From the NCBI GenBank assembly GCA_009841115.1, contig VXML01000095.1, forward strand, positions 2,002 through 66,001: DNA of 64,000 nucleotides, read 5' to 3'. This DNA comes from Gemmatimonadota bacterium. Its GTDB lineage: Bacteria > Latescibacterota > UBA2968 > UBA8231. Both the position numbers and the translations under genes were made by a program. The notes below the pieces were generated by a model, which saw only the letters and a list, made by a program, of their open reading frames with translations, had not been told where the DNA came from and searched no databases. Below, piece by piece: positions 54,003 to 62,340 of the stretch (position 1 is the stretch's first letter; every line of letters begins with the position of its first letter).

Positions 54003-54021
54003 GCATTAAAGGAGGCTCTTG

Positions 54022-55545
54022 ATGCCTGCGTTCCAAGAGAGTCTGCGTCTAGCCCATCGGGTCTATGAAGAAGCGACCGGGCCAGCGTGCCATACCTTAG
54101 CTCAATTGGGTTTTGACCAGCCCTATCAAGCCCTGCGGCGGCTGGACCTGTTGGTCGATTTGGCGGGGCCAGTTTACGCCTTAGATCCCCCAGTGTCGCT
54201 GCTGGCGGCGGTGAGCCAGTCCGTCCAGCCCGATCAGGCGCTGCGGCGGTTGGAGCGGTTTTTGCAGAGAGCGGGCGGGATTACGACGCTACATCACCGG
54301 ACCAACGACACTCCCATCTTGGGGCAGCAATTAGCGCAGATTTTGAGCTACAGCGGCTTTTTAACCGATGCATTGATGCGCGACCCGGCGCACCTCTATT
54401 GGCTGCTGGTTGAGACGGCTCACTTGAGTCAGCCGCTGGCTCTGTCCGCCCTGCGCCGCGCCCTAATCGAAGAGACGGATGACGACGATCCTCTAGCGGC
54501 CTTGTACCGATTCCAGCGGCGCGAGTTGCTGCGGTTGGGCGCGGCCCAAGTGCTGGGAATGAAAGACGTACGGCAGGTCGGCCGCGAATTGGCCGACTTG
54601 GCCGACGGGATCGTAGATCAGGCCCTAAAGTGGGCTTGGGAGGAGTTGCTGCTGCGCTGGGGCCGGCCGCTGGACGAGTGCGGCCGGCCGGCCAAGTTTT
54701 GCGTGGTGGGCTTGGGCAAGTACGGCGGCCAAGAGCTCAACTACAGCTCGGATATCGATTTGTTGTTCATCTACGACGAAGAAGGCGAAACGCGCGCTCC
54801 GCGCGGCGGCTATTCAGTAGATAACGGCCAGTTTTTTCGGCGCTTGGGCGAACGGCTTATCCAGTTGTTGACCGAGATGACCGGGGAGGGATTTTTTTAT
54901 CGCGTTGACATGCGGCTGCGACCCGACGGAATTGATGGAGCCTTAGTGCGACCCTTGGCCAGCTACTTGAGTTACTACGAGGAACGGGGCGAGTTGTGGG
55001 AGCGCCAGATGCTGATTAAGGCCCGCCGCGCCGCTGGTTCAACTCAAGTGTGGCAGCGCTTTCGCCAGATGCTGGTCCCTTTTGTCTTTCCGGGCCATTT
55101 CAAGGACGACCCGCGCCAAGAGATTGCCCGCGTCAAGCAACGCATCGAAGCCGAAATAGCGAGTAGGGCCGGTGAAAACAATATCAAGCTTCAGCCTGGC
55201 GGCATCCGCGACATTGAGTTCATCGTCCAGTGCTTGCAGCTACTCAACGGCCATACCCATCCCCAGATTCGCGCCCACAATACCCTGACGGCGATAGAGC
55301 GCCTGCGCCGGGCCGAATTGTTCGCGCCAGCGGACGCCCAGACCCTAAAGGAGGCATATCGCTTTTTGCGGCAGTTAGAGAACTTGCTGCAAATTGAGGA
55401 GGCCCAGCCGGTGTACGCGGTGCCCGAAGAGGAAGAGGATCGCCAAATCCTAACGGAACTGATGGAACTGGACGAGCCGCTGGAGGCCGTCTTGGAGGGG
55501 CATTGCCAAGGCGTCCGGCGGCTGTACGATGCGGTGTTTTCCTGA
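54022..55545 (+). CDS. GlnE-like glutamine synthetase adenylyltransferase, N-terminal half only
   Basis: A 507-residue protein matching the N-terminal (deadenylylating) half of GlnE. The nucleotidyltransferase motif is GLGKYGGQELNYSSDIDLLFIY, followed by FFYRVDMRLRPDG and LQPGGIRDIEFIVQ. Full GlnE is about 940 residues with a second, adenylylating half, which is absent here: the frame stops cleanly and a palindrome then a new gene follow. It may be a single-activity enzyme or a natural split. The ATG at 54022 has AGGAGG 6 bases upstream. Confidence 0.8.
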   Translation: MPAFQESLRLAHRVYEEATGPACHTLAQLGFDQPYQALRRLDLLVDLAGPVYALDPPVSLLAAVSQSVQPDQALRRLERFLQRAGGITTLHHRTNDTPILGQQLAQILSYSGFLTDALMRDPAHLYWLLVETAHLSQPLALSALRRALIEETDDDDPLAALYRFQRRELLRLGAAQVLGMKDVRQVGRELADLADGIVDQALKWAWEELLLRWGRPLDECGRPAKFCVVGLGKYGGQELNYSSDIDLLFIYDEEGETRAPRGGYSVDNGQFFRRLGERLIQLLTEMTGEGFFYRVDMRLRPDGIDGALVRPLASYLSYYEERGELWERQMLIKARRAAGSTQVWQRFRQMLVPFVFPGHFKDDPRQEIARVKQRIEAEIASRAGENNIKLQPGGIRDIEFIVQCLQLLNGHTHPQIRAHNTLTAIERLRRAELFAPADAQTLKEAYRFLRQLENLLQIEEAQPVYAVPEEEEDRQILTELMELDEPLEAVLEGHCQGVRRLYDAVFS

Positions 55546-55576
55546 CCAACTGATGTTACGCATCTGCGCCGAATCG

Positions 55577-55605
55577 GTAGGGGGCGGTTTGAAACCGCCC
55601 CCTAC
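55577..55605. repeat. 29-base GC-rich perfect palindrome
   Basis: GTAGGGGGCGGTTT and its exact reverse complement flank a single G. No T-run follows on either strand. It has the form of dispersed GTAGGGGC-type REP elements and may also act as a transcript-stabilising hairpin after the GlnE-like gene. Confidence 0.8.
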
Positions 55606-55631
55606 GTTCACATAATCCAAGGAGAGATACC

Positions 55632-56669
55632 ATGATGCAACGTCTCGCCACAATCGCGCTGGCCTTGGTCGCCAGCACGGCCTTTGCCCAAGAGCCGACG
55701 GGCGATCCGTCGATTATACCCCCGGGTGCCAAGCTCGAAGTGCTCTTCGACGGCGCGTTCTTTTCCGAGGGGCCGGCCGTGGCCTTCGATGGCTCGGTTT
55801 ACTTCAGCGACATTACCTTTTCCATGAAATCGGGGATGCAGGCCGGGCACATCTGGCGCTACGATCCCCAGACCGGCCAGACCGCGATCTTCCGCTCGCC
55901 CAGCGGCATGTCCAACGGCCTCAAGTTCGACGCGATGGGTCGGCTGATTGCTGCTGAAGGCGCGGATTTCGGGGGGCGGCGCGTGACGCGCACTGACCTT
56001 ACAACCGGCAAGACCGAGATCATCGCCGGGCTGTACGAGGGCCGCCCCTTTAACGCCCCTAACGACATTTCCATCGACGAAAAGGGCCGCATCTACTTCA
56101 GCGATCCGCGCTACTTGGGGCACGAGCCGATTGACCAGCCGGTGATGGCGGTGTACCGGATTGACCCGGACGGCACCGTTGAGCGGATCATTACCGACGC
56201 GGGCAAGCCCAACGGCGTCTGCGTGTCCCCGGACCAGCAGTCGCTCTACGTGGTGAGCAACGACAACGGCAATACGGGGATCTTCCGCTTGGAAGGCATG
56301 CCGGTGCACAAGGGCCGGATGGCGCTGTTGGCGTACGATCTGCATCCCGACGGCACTGCTACCTTCCGCGAGGTGCTGGCCGATTACTATCCCGAAGACG
56401 GGCCGGATGGCCTAGTCGTCGATGCTGAGGGCAACCTGTACGTGGCGGTGCGGGATATGACACGCCCGGGCATTGTGGTGTATGCGCCCAGTGGTGAGGA
56501 ACTGGCCTATATCCCCACGCCCGTGGTCCCGACCAATGTAGCGTTTGGCCGCGGTGAGGAGAGCAAGACGCTCTACGTCACCTATGGCGGGGGCGGGCCG
56601 CCGGAAAACCCTGGCATCTTGGCCAAGATAACAGTCGGCAAGGACGGATACCACCTACCAGCCCCGTGA
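55632..56669 (+). CDS. Secreted SMP-30/gluconolactonase-family protein
   Basis: A 345-residue six-bladed beta-propeller with a signal peptide (RLATIALALVASTAFAQ, cleavage about 20). Blade marks include FFSEGPAVAFDG, PNDISIDEKGRIYFSDP, KPNGVCVSPDQQ and DGPDGLVVDAEGN, with Glu, Asn and Asp metal-binding positions. The family hydrolyses sugar lactones. A symporter starts 4 bases after its stop, so lactone opening outside and uptake of the acid are likely linked (inference). AAGGAG precedes the ATG. Confidence 0.87.
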   Translation: MMQRLATIALALVASTAFAQEPTGDPSIIPPGAKLEVLFDGAFFSEGPAVAFDGSVYFSDITFSMKSGMQAGHIWRYDPQTGQTAIFRSPSGMSNGLKFDAMGRLIAAEGADFGGRRVTRTDLTTGKTEIIAGLYEGRPFNAPNDISIDEKGRIYFSDPRYLGHEPIDQPVMAVYRIDPDGTVERIITDAGKPNGVCVSPDQQSLYVVSNDNGNTGIFRLEGMPVHKGRMALLAYDLHPDGTATFREVLADYYPEDGPDGLVVDAEGNLYVAVRDMTRPGIVVYAPSGEELAYIPTPVVPTNVAFGRGEESKTLYVTYGGGGPPENPGILAKITVGKDGYHLPAP

Positions 56670-56673
56670 TGCG

Positions 56674-58383
56674 ATGACCGCCTTAGACTGGGCTGTCGTA
56701 GTAGTGCTCAACGGCGGCATTGTCGCCTATAGCCTGATTGCCTTCCGCAACAAGGGCGAGAGCTTCGATTGGTACCTCGCGGCCAAGTCCATGCCCTGGT
56801 GGGTGATCGGGCTGTCGGCGTTTGGGACTGCTGTTGATAGCGGCGATTACGTTGGCATTGTCGGCGGGTCGTACAAGCTGGGACTGTCGCAGTTGGCGCA
56901 GTGGTGGCTGGGGATTGCCGTGGGGTGGACCGTGCTCAGCTTCTTCGTCATCGTGCCGATGTACCGCTCGGGGGTTTTTACCAACGCCGAGTGGCTGGAG
57001 TTCCGCTTTGGGCCAGCGGCCCGTCTGCTAGCCGTCTTGATCAACGTCCAGTCGCGGACCAATGTGCTGGGCAACATTTTCTTTTCCATGTTTCTGGTGC
57101 TCAATATCATCGCCGGAATCGAGGAGACGACTTGCTGGTTGGTGGTGGTGGGCGTGGCGCTCAGTTCGGTGCTGTACATCGTGCGTGGTGGCTTGCGGGC
57201 TGGGGTGCTGACCGATGCGCTGCAAAGCGCGACGATGATTGTGGCCTCTTTTGTGCTGTGGGGATTTGTCTATTCGGGATTGGGCGGTTGGGATGGGGTG
57301 ACGGCGCGGCTGGAGGCCGTGGAAGAAGGACTGGCGGATACGCTGCTGCACGTGGGGGGCTATTCGCCACCCGGTGTGCCTCCTTTCATAGTGATCTTCG
57401 GCTTTTTGGTGGTATTGACTACGTACGCGGTCATCAATCAGTATGAGGCCATCCGCTTCTTAGGCGCGCGCTCGGAGTGGGACTTCAAAATGGCCGCGCT
57501 GGTGGCCAGCATTGCCACGGCGATTTGTCTGTTTTTCAACGTCAGCTTGGGACCGATGGCGCGGGCGCAGTTTCCCGGCTTGGAAATCGTCGATCAGGCC
57601 TATCCGCTGATGATCGAAGCGTACCTGCCCGCTGGATTGGTCGGGCTGGTGGTCGCCGGGTTGGTGGCGGCTGGGTACTCGACTTTCGACTCCATCGGCA
57701 TTGGCATTTCCTCGCTGTTTGTGCGCGATGTGTACGCTCGCTTTATCGTCAAAAACGGCACGGACGCGCACTACACCAAGGTGGGGCGGATCTCAGTGCC
57801 GATCATTCTGGCGCTGGGTTTTATCTATGTGCCTTTTTTGGGCGAGAAGGGGATGCTGATGTTCTACCTGCGGCTGGCCGGGGCCATTGCCGTGCCGCTG
57901 ATGACGGTCATTTTGATGGGGGTCTTTACGCGCGTACACCGCGAGACCGGGATCGTCGGTTTGCTGGTGGGGCTTGGCTATGGGATGTCGGCGATCTTGG
58001 CCGATTTCAACGAATGGGCGCTGCCGGTGTGGTACCAGAATACTTGGTGGACCTATCTGTGGAACTTGGTGCTGCCCGCGCTGAGTATGCTCATCGCTTC
58101 AAAGGTGATCGACTGGCGGCGCGGTCCGGTGCGCGACGAAGAATTGCGCGGGCTGATTTACGTTCGCCACGAAGACCCGGCTGCACTGCGGCAGCACATG
58201 GGTCAGCGGCTCGCGGCGTTGGAAGGCACTTGGTTGCAGAAGACCCTGACGGAAGCACCCATCCGACCGGAGTATCCCTTTGCGGTCGGTGCGGACGGCC
58301 CGCGCTGGTATTTGCGGCCGGGGGTGTGGATCGGGGTTTATCTAGCGGTTGCGAGTATTCTGCTTTTTGTGGTATTGTGGTAG
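56674..58383 (+). CDS. Sodium:solute symporter family transporter
   Basis: A 569-residue membrane protein of the SSS type with about 13 membrane segments. It has AKSMPWWVIGLSAFGTAVDSGDYVG (the first sodium-site segment), LVVAGLVAAGYSTFDSIGIGISSLFVRD (the conserved SSS stretch) and a long cytoplasmic C-terminal segment before a last helix. The gene is coupled to the SMP-30 gene. Sugars, sugar acids or amino acids are usual substrates; the exact one is unknown. Confidence 0.9.
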   Translation: MTALDWAVVVVLNGGIVAYSLIAFRNKGESFDWYLAAKSMPWWVIGLSAFGTAVDSGDYVGIVGGSYKLGLSQLAQWWLGIAVGWTVLSFFVIVPMYRSGVFTNAEWLEFRFGPAARLLAVLINVQSRTNVLGNIFFSMFLVLNIIAGIEETTCWLVVVGVALSSVLYIVRGGLRAGVLTDALQSATMIVASFVLWGFVYSGLGGWDGVTARLEAVEEGLADTLLHVGGYSPPGVPPFIVIFGFLVVLTTYAVINQYEAIRFLGARSEWDFKMAALVASIATAICLFFNVSLGPMARAQFPGLEIVDQAYPLMIEAYLPAGLVGLVVAGLVAAGYSTFDSIGIGISSLFVRDVYARFIVKNGTDAHYTKVGRISVPIILALGFIYVPFLGEKGMLMFYLRLAGAIAVPLMTVILMGVFTRVHRETGIVGLLVGLGYGMSAILADFNEWALPVWYQNTWWTYLWNLVLPALSMLIASKVIDWRRGPVRDEELRGLIYVRHEDPAALRQHMGQRLAALEGTWLQKTLTEAPIRPEYPFAVGADGPRWYLRPGVWIGVYLAVASILLFVVLW

Positions 58384-58430
58384 TACTTTAGATTCTATCT
58401 ACTCTCACCCCCCATTCCCCTCTCCCCAAC

Positions 58431-60806
58431 ATGGCACACACCAAAGACCTTACCCCTGTAGAATGCCGCGCCGTAGCCGCCTCGCCCTTTGACGCGCTCT
58501 ATCCACCGACTGAAAAGATCAAAACCATTGTGGTGGACAACTTCCCGGGGCTGGGCAAATTAGCGGCGATGCGCTTCATCGAATGGGTGCAGGAGCATCC
58601 CGAAGGCGTGATCTCGCTGCCGACGGGCAAGACTCCGCAGTACTTCATCCGTTGGGTCCAGCGGCTGGTGCAGCATTGGGACGAAGCAGAGATACAGAGC
58701 ACACTCGCAGAAGCTGGCGTCAATCCGGCGCACAAACCGGACCTGCGCGGGCTGCACTTCGTGCAGATCGACGAGTTCTATCCAATAGACCCCCAGCAGG
58801 ACAACAGCTTCTACAGCTATGTAAACCGCTTCTACATCGACGGCTTTGGGCTCGACCCGGCTAAAGCACTGCTGATCAACTGCGCTGAAATCGGGTTGCG
58901 GCCCGGTCAGACCCTTGTCGAGGTGTGGCCCGACGGCGCGGTTGACTTATCGCTGCGCTATCGGCCTGCGCGCACCCTATTGGAGCAAGTGCAGCAAGAC
59001 GCGCTGCAAAGGATTGACCAGTGGTGCTTGGAATACGAGGAGCAGATCCGCGCCCTTGGCGGCATTGGCTTCTTTTTGGGCGGCATTGGCCCGGACGGGC
59101 ACATTGGCTTTAACGTGCGCGGCTCAGACCACTTCTCGACGACGCGGCTGACCGAGGTCAACTACGAGACGCAAGCGGCTGCGGCCGCCGATTTAGGTGG
59201 CATGGAGGTGGCGCGCAAGCGGTTGGTCATTACCATCGGCCTCGGCACCATCGCCGCCCGTCCCGATGCCTGCGCCATAATTATCGCTGCGGGCGAGGCC
59301 AAGGCGGGGATTGTCGCCGCCGCTATAGAGGAAGCGGCTGATGTGCGCTATCCGGCTTCGGTCCTGCACCGCCTGCCCCGCGCGCGGTTTTACATCACGC
59401 GCGGCGCGGCCAAGTTGCTGCGGGTGCGACAGCGGGTGCTTTTGCAGCAGCAGGAGGCCATTGACGACGAAGCGGTGGAAAAGATCGTCGTCGAGTTCGC
59501 CAGCAAGCTGGGCAAGAAGATCGTCGATTTGACCGAGGAAGAGCTGGCGCAGGACGAATTAGGTGCGGTGCTTTTGCAGCGGCGCGCCGAACCGGTTGAG
59601 GCCCTGATGCGCATGGTGCGCGACCGCTTGATCGGCAAAATTGAGCGGGGTTGCCAGACCCTTGCCGCCACGCGTTTCCTCCACACCGAGCCACACCACG
59701 ACGACCTGATGCTGGGCTATTTGCCCTATATCGTCCGCCACGTGCGCGACGCCACGAATGTGCATTACTTCGTCTGCTTCACCGGCGGCTTCACTGCGGT
59801 GACTAACCGCTTTATCGAGGACCACATTGAGCGGCTGCGGCGCTTTCTGCCTAGTGACGGATGTGCCGCGCTGCTGGCCGAAGGCTACTTTGCACCGAGT
59901 TATGAGCACGGCCGCAACCGCGATGTTTGGCTGTATCTCGACGGTGTGGCAGCCGACGATGCGCGGATGTGCGACGAAGGGATGGCGCGGCGTTTTTTGC
60001 GGAACCTCGTTGCGCTGTATGGCGTCGAGGACCGCGAGGGCATTGAGGCGCGGCTAGCCGAGTTGGAGGCCTATTTTGCCAGCCGCTATCCCGGGCAGAA
60101 GGACGCGCCGCAAGTGCAGACCCTCAAGGGCTTGTGTAGAGAATGGGAGGCCGAATGCACGTGGGGTTATCTCGGGTGGGACTGCACCAGCGTCAAGCAC
60201 TTGCGACTCGGATTTTATACGGGCGACCTCTTCACCAAGGATCCGACGGTGGAAGGCGATGTGCTGCCCGTGCTCGCGCTCCTCGAAGAAGTCGCGCCCG
60301 ATGTGGTCAGCGTGGCGCTGGACCCGGAGGCCAGCGGCCCGGACACGCACTACAAGGTGTTGCAGGCCGTCACCGAGGCTCTGCGCCGCTACGAGCGGCA
60401 GCGCAAAGACGCGCCGATCAAGGTTTGGGGTTATCGCAATGTGTGGTACCGCTTCGATCCGAGTGAGGCCAATATTTTCGTGCCGGTCTCGCTCAACATG
60501 CTCTCGGTGATGCAGAGCGCGTTTATGAGTAATTTTATCTCTCAGCGCGACGCTTCGTTTCCCAGCTACGAGCACGACGGCCCGTTCTCTGAGCTGGCGC
60601 GCCGAGTGCAGGTGGAGCAGTACCAGAAAATCAAAACGTGCCTCGGCCGCGAGTGGTTTCAAGAACATCCCAGCCCCCTGATTCGCGCTACGCGGGGCTT
60701 GGTGTTTCTTAGAGAAATGGATTTAGCCGAATTGTACGAGCGCAGCCGAGTGCTCAAACAGGCAACTGAGCAGTCCGGCCACAGTATTGTGGCCGCGAAC
60801 CGATGA
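58431..60806 (+). CDS. Glucosamine-6-phosphate deaminase fused to a PIG-L/LmbE deacetylase-like domain
   Basis: A 791-residue fusion. Residues 20-300 are NagB-like (ISLPTGKTPQYF, VQIDEFYPI, FLGGIGPDGHIGFN, TIGLGTI), which turns glucosamine-6-phosphate into fructose-6-phosphate and ammonia. From about residue 405 the PIG-L domain starts with HTEPHHDDLMLGYLPYIV, a PHxDD zinc site, suggesting deacetylation of an N-acetyl sugar. The two steps follow each other in amino-sugar use. Similar fusions are known in Bacteroidetes. It is 48 bases after the symporter and overlaps the ferritin's alternative start. Confidence 0.88.
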   Translation: MAHTKDLTPVECRAVAASPFDALYPPTEKIKTIVVDNFPGLGKLAAMRFIEWVQEHPEGVISLPTGKTPQYFIRWVQRLVQHWDEAEIQSTLAEAGVNPAHKPDLRGLHFVQIDEFYPIDPQQDNSFYSYVNRFYIDGFGLDPAKALLINCAEIGLRPGQTLVEVWPDGAVDLSLRYRPARTLLEQVQQDALQRIDQWCLEYEEQIRALGGIGFFLGGIGPDGHIGFNVRGSDHFSTTRLTEVNYETQAAAAADLGGMEVARKRLVITIGLGTIAARPDACAIIIAAGEAKAGIVAAAIEEAADVRYPASVLHRLPRARFYITRGAAKLLRVRQRVLLQQQEAIDDEAVEKIVVEFASKLGKKIVDLTEEELAQDELGAVLLQRRAEPVEALMRMVRDRLIGKIERGCQTLAATRFLHTEPHHDDLMLGYLPYIVRHVRDATNVHYFVCFTGGFTAVTNRFIEDHIERLRRFLPSDGCAALLAEGYFAPSYEHGRNRDVWLYLDGVAADDARMCDEGMARRFLRNLVALYGVEDREGIEARLAELEAYFASRYPGQKDAPQVQTLKGLCREWEAECTWGYLGWDCTSVKHLRLGFYTGDLFTKDPTVEGDVLPVLALLEEVAPDVVSVALDPEASGPDTHYKVLQAVTEALRRYERQRKDAPIKVWGYRNVWYRFDPSEANIFVPVSLNMLSVMQSAFMSNFISQRDASFPSYEHDGPFSELARRVQVEQYQKIKTCLGREWFQEHPSPLIRATRGLVFLREMDLAELYERSRVLKQATEQSGHSIVAANR

Positions 60807-60820
60807 GAAAGGAACAGATA

Positions 60821-61324
60821 ATGCTTAGCGAAAAAATACAACAAGCCCTCAACGATCAGCTCAATTCCGAGTTTTCCTCGGCCTATACGTACCTGTCGTT
60901 AGCGGCTTATTTCGAGGACCTCGAGCTCAATGGTTTTGCCCACTGGATGAAGATCCAGTACCAAGAGGAGTTGATGCACGCGGAAAAGATCTACGCCTTC
61001 ATCAACGACCGCGACGGTCGCGTGCGCTTGCAGGCCATAGCTGAGCCACACATTGAGTGGGACTCGCCGTTGGACGCCTTTAAGTTCGCCTTAGAAGGCG
61101 AGCGGGCTTTGAGCAAGCGAATCTACGCGGTAGTAAATGAGGCCCTCGCCGAGGGTGACCACGCCACGCATACCTTTATGCAATGGTTCGTCAACGAGCA
61201 GGTGGAGGAGGAGGCCATCGTCCGCAATATCGTCAGCGACATGGAGCTGATTATCGAAAGCCGCGACGGCCTTTTTCTAATGGATCGGGATTTGGCGGGC
61301 AGGAGGCCGCAGGGCGAGGAATAG
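60821..61324 (+). CDS. ftn: Ferritin (non-heme, FtnA type)
   Basis: A 167-residue ferritin for iron storage. It starts MLSEKIQQALNDQLNSEFSSAYTYLSLAAYFE; ferroxidase ligands Glu (NSEFSSAY), Glu and His (YQEELMHAEKIY) and Glu (EQVEEE) are present. The ATG at 60821 has AAGGA 8 bases upstream and is preferred to ATG 60803, which overlaps the previous stop. Length is normal. The 88 bases to the convergent DUF4249 gene show only a doubtful fragment. Confidence 0.92.
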   Translation: MLSEKIQQALNDQLNSEFSSAYTYLSLAAYFEDLELNGFAHWMKIQYQEELMHAEKIYAFINDRDGRVRLQAIAEPHIEWDSPLDAFKFALEGERALSKRIYAVVNEALAEGDHATHTFMQWFVNEQVEEEAIVRNIVSDMELIIESRDGLFLMDRDLAGRRPQGEE

Positions 61325-61412
61325 ATTTCAGGTGCATTGGAGGGTTTTCCAGCGATCGTATAGACGTGCAAACCGGCTCGCACCGCGTCGTCGAGCATAA
61401 ACCGGAAGCGCT

Positions 61413-62330
61413 CTACGGTCGCGGCAAAACGACAAATCCCACCGAATCCACCGACGCCGAGCCAAATAGCCCGATGCCTCCCTCCACCTGAAAGAACGGC
61501 CGCTCGAAATTTTCGCCGGCTAGCCCCCCAAAGCCGCCCTGTTCCTGCTGGTCGGGGCTAGCGCGGGCGTACTCGAACCAGTTGTGATCGACTGCGTACA
61601 CCTTTATTAGCGAACGCCCGGTATAAACCACGGCGAACCACGGCCAGCGCACGATTCCGTCGCTGGCGGCGAAGGGCGGCGATTGGTTGGCGCGCAAGTC
61701 CTCCCGGTCCCGGTCGTATATCTCTATGAAATCCTCGTCGAGCAATTGCGCGTCCTCGTCCAAGGTGAAGAGCGCCGCTTGGTACGCTTCCCCTGCCTTT
61801 TCCAAGTGGATTTCGATTATGCCCTCCAGATGCGTAAGCTGATTCTCCGGTGCCGCGTACACCTCGTCCCCCACTTCGGCAAATGACTTGAGAGTCCGCA
61901 TGATCTCTTGGGTGTCTTCGTCCAATAAAACCACCCGCCTCACCTGCATTCGCTCCGGCGTGGTGGTGCGGGCGCGCACCTTCTTGCCCTCGACATCCAC
62001 TTCCAGCCGATACTCGGTCGTGGTTTGCACGAGAGGGGCCTCTAAAGGTGGCAAATAGCGGCCGGGTGCTACTGGGTCAGGTGCATACTCAAAGATCTGA
62101 TCCCCTTGGAAGACAAGCACTTGGGCATCGGACACCCCCGCCGCATCCCGACTATAGGTTTGGCCGGGAGGCAGGATGCGCCGCACGAACAATTCGGGCA
62201 GGGTCTGATCAACTATCAGAATCCCGTCCACCACCAACTCGCTGCCTTCTTCTACCGAGCCGAAGAGATCCCCTGGCTGGCGCTCAGCAGCGCAGGCTGT
62301 CAGGCACAGGACGATAAAAATGTAGCGCAC
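61413..62330 (-). CDS. DUF4249-type outer-membrane lipoprotein
   Basis: A 305-residue lipoprotein: signal MRYIFIVLCLTAC with the lipid-anchored Cys at 13. The body is beta-rich (LVVDGILIVDQTLPELFVRR...), like DUF4249 proteins that pair with TonB receptors in Bacteroidetes. The start lies 10 bases from the upstream TonB receptor gene, so both are one operon. It probably helps capture the receptor's ligand at the cell surface. Confidence 0.75.
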   Translation of the reverse strand: MRYIFIVLCLTACAAERQPGDLFGSVEEGSELVVDGILIVDQTLPELFVRRILPPGQTYSRDAAGVSDAQVLVFQGDQIFEYAPDPVAPGRYLPPLEAPLVQTTTEYRLEVDVEGKKVRARTTTPERMQVRRVVLLDEDTQEIMRTLKSFAEVGDEVYAAPENQLTHLEGIIEIHLEKAGEAYQAALFTLDEDAQLLDEDFIEIYDRDREDLRANQSPPFAASDGIVRWPWFAVVYTGRSLIKVYAVDHNWFEYARASPDQQEQGGFGGLAGENFERPFFQVEGGIGLFGSASVDSVGFVVLPRP

Positions 62331-62340
62331 GATTTTCTCC

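Noticed and set aside
61325..61412. Minus-strand fragment reading ERFRFMLDDAVRAGLHVYTIAGK
   Set aside because: It looks protein-like but is too short, runs into the ferritin gene antisense and has no start or family; at most a gene scrap.
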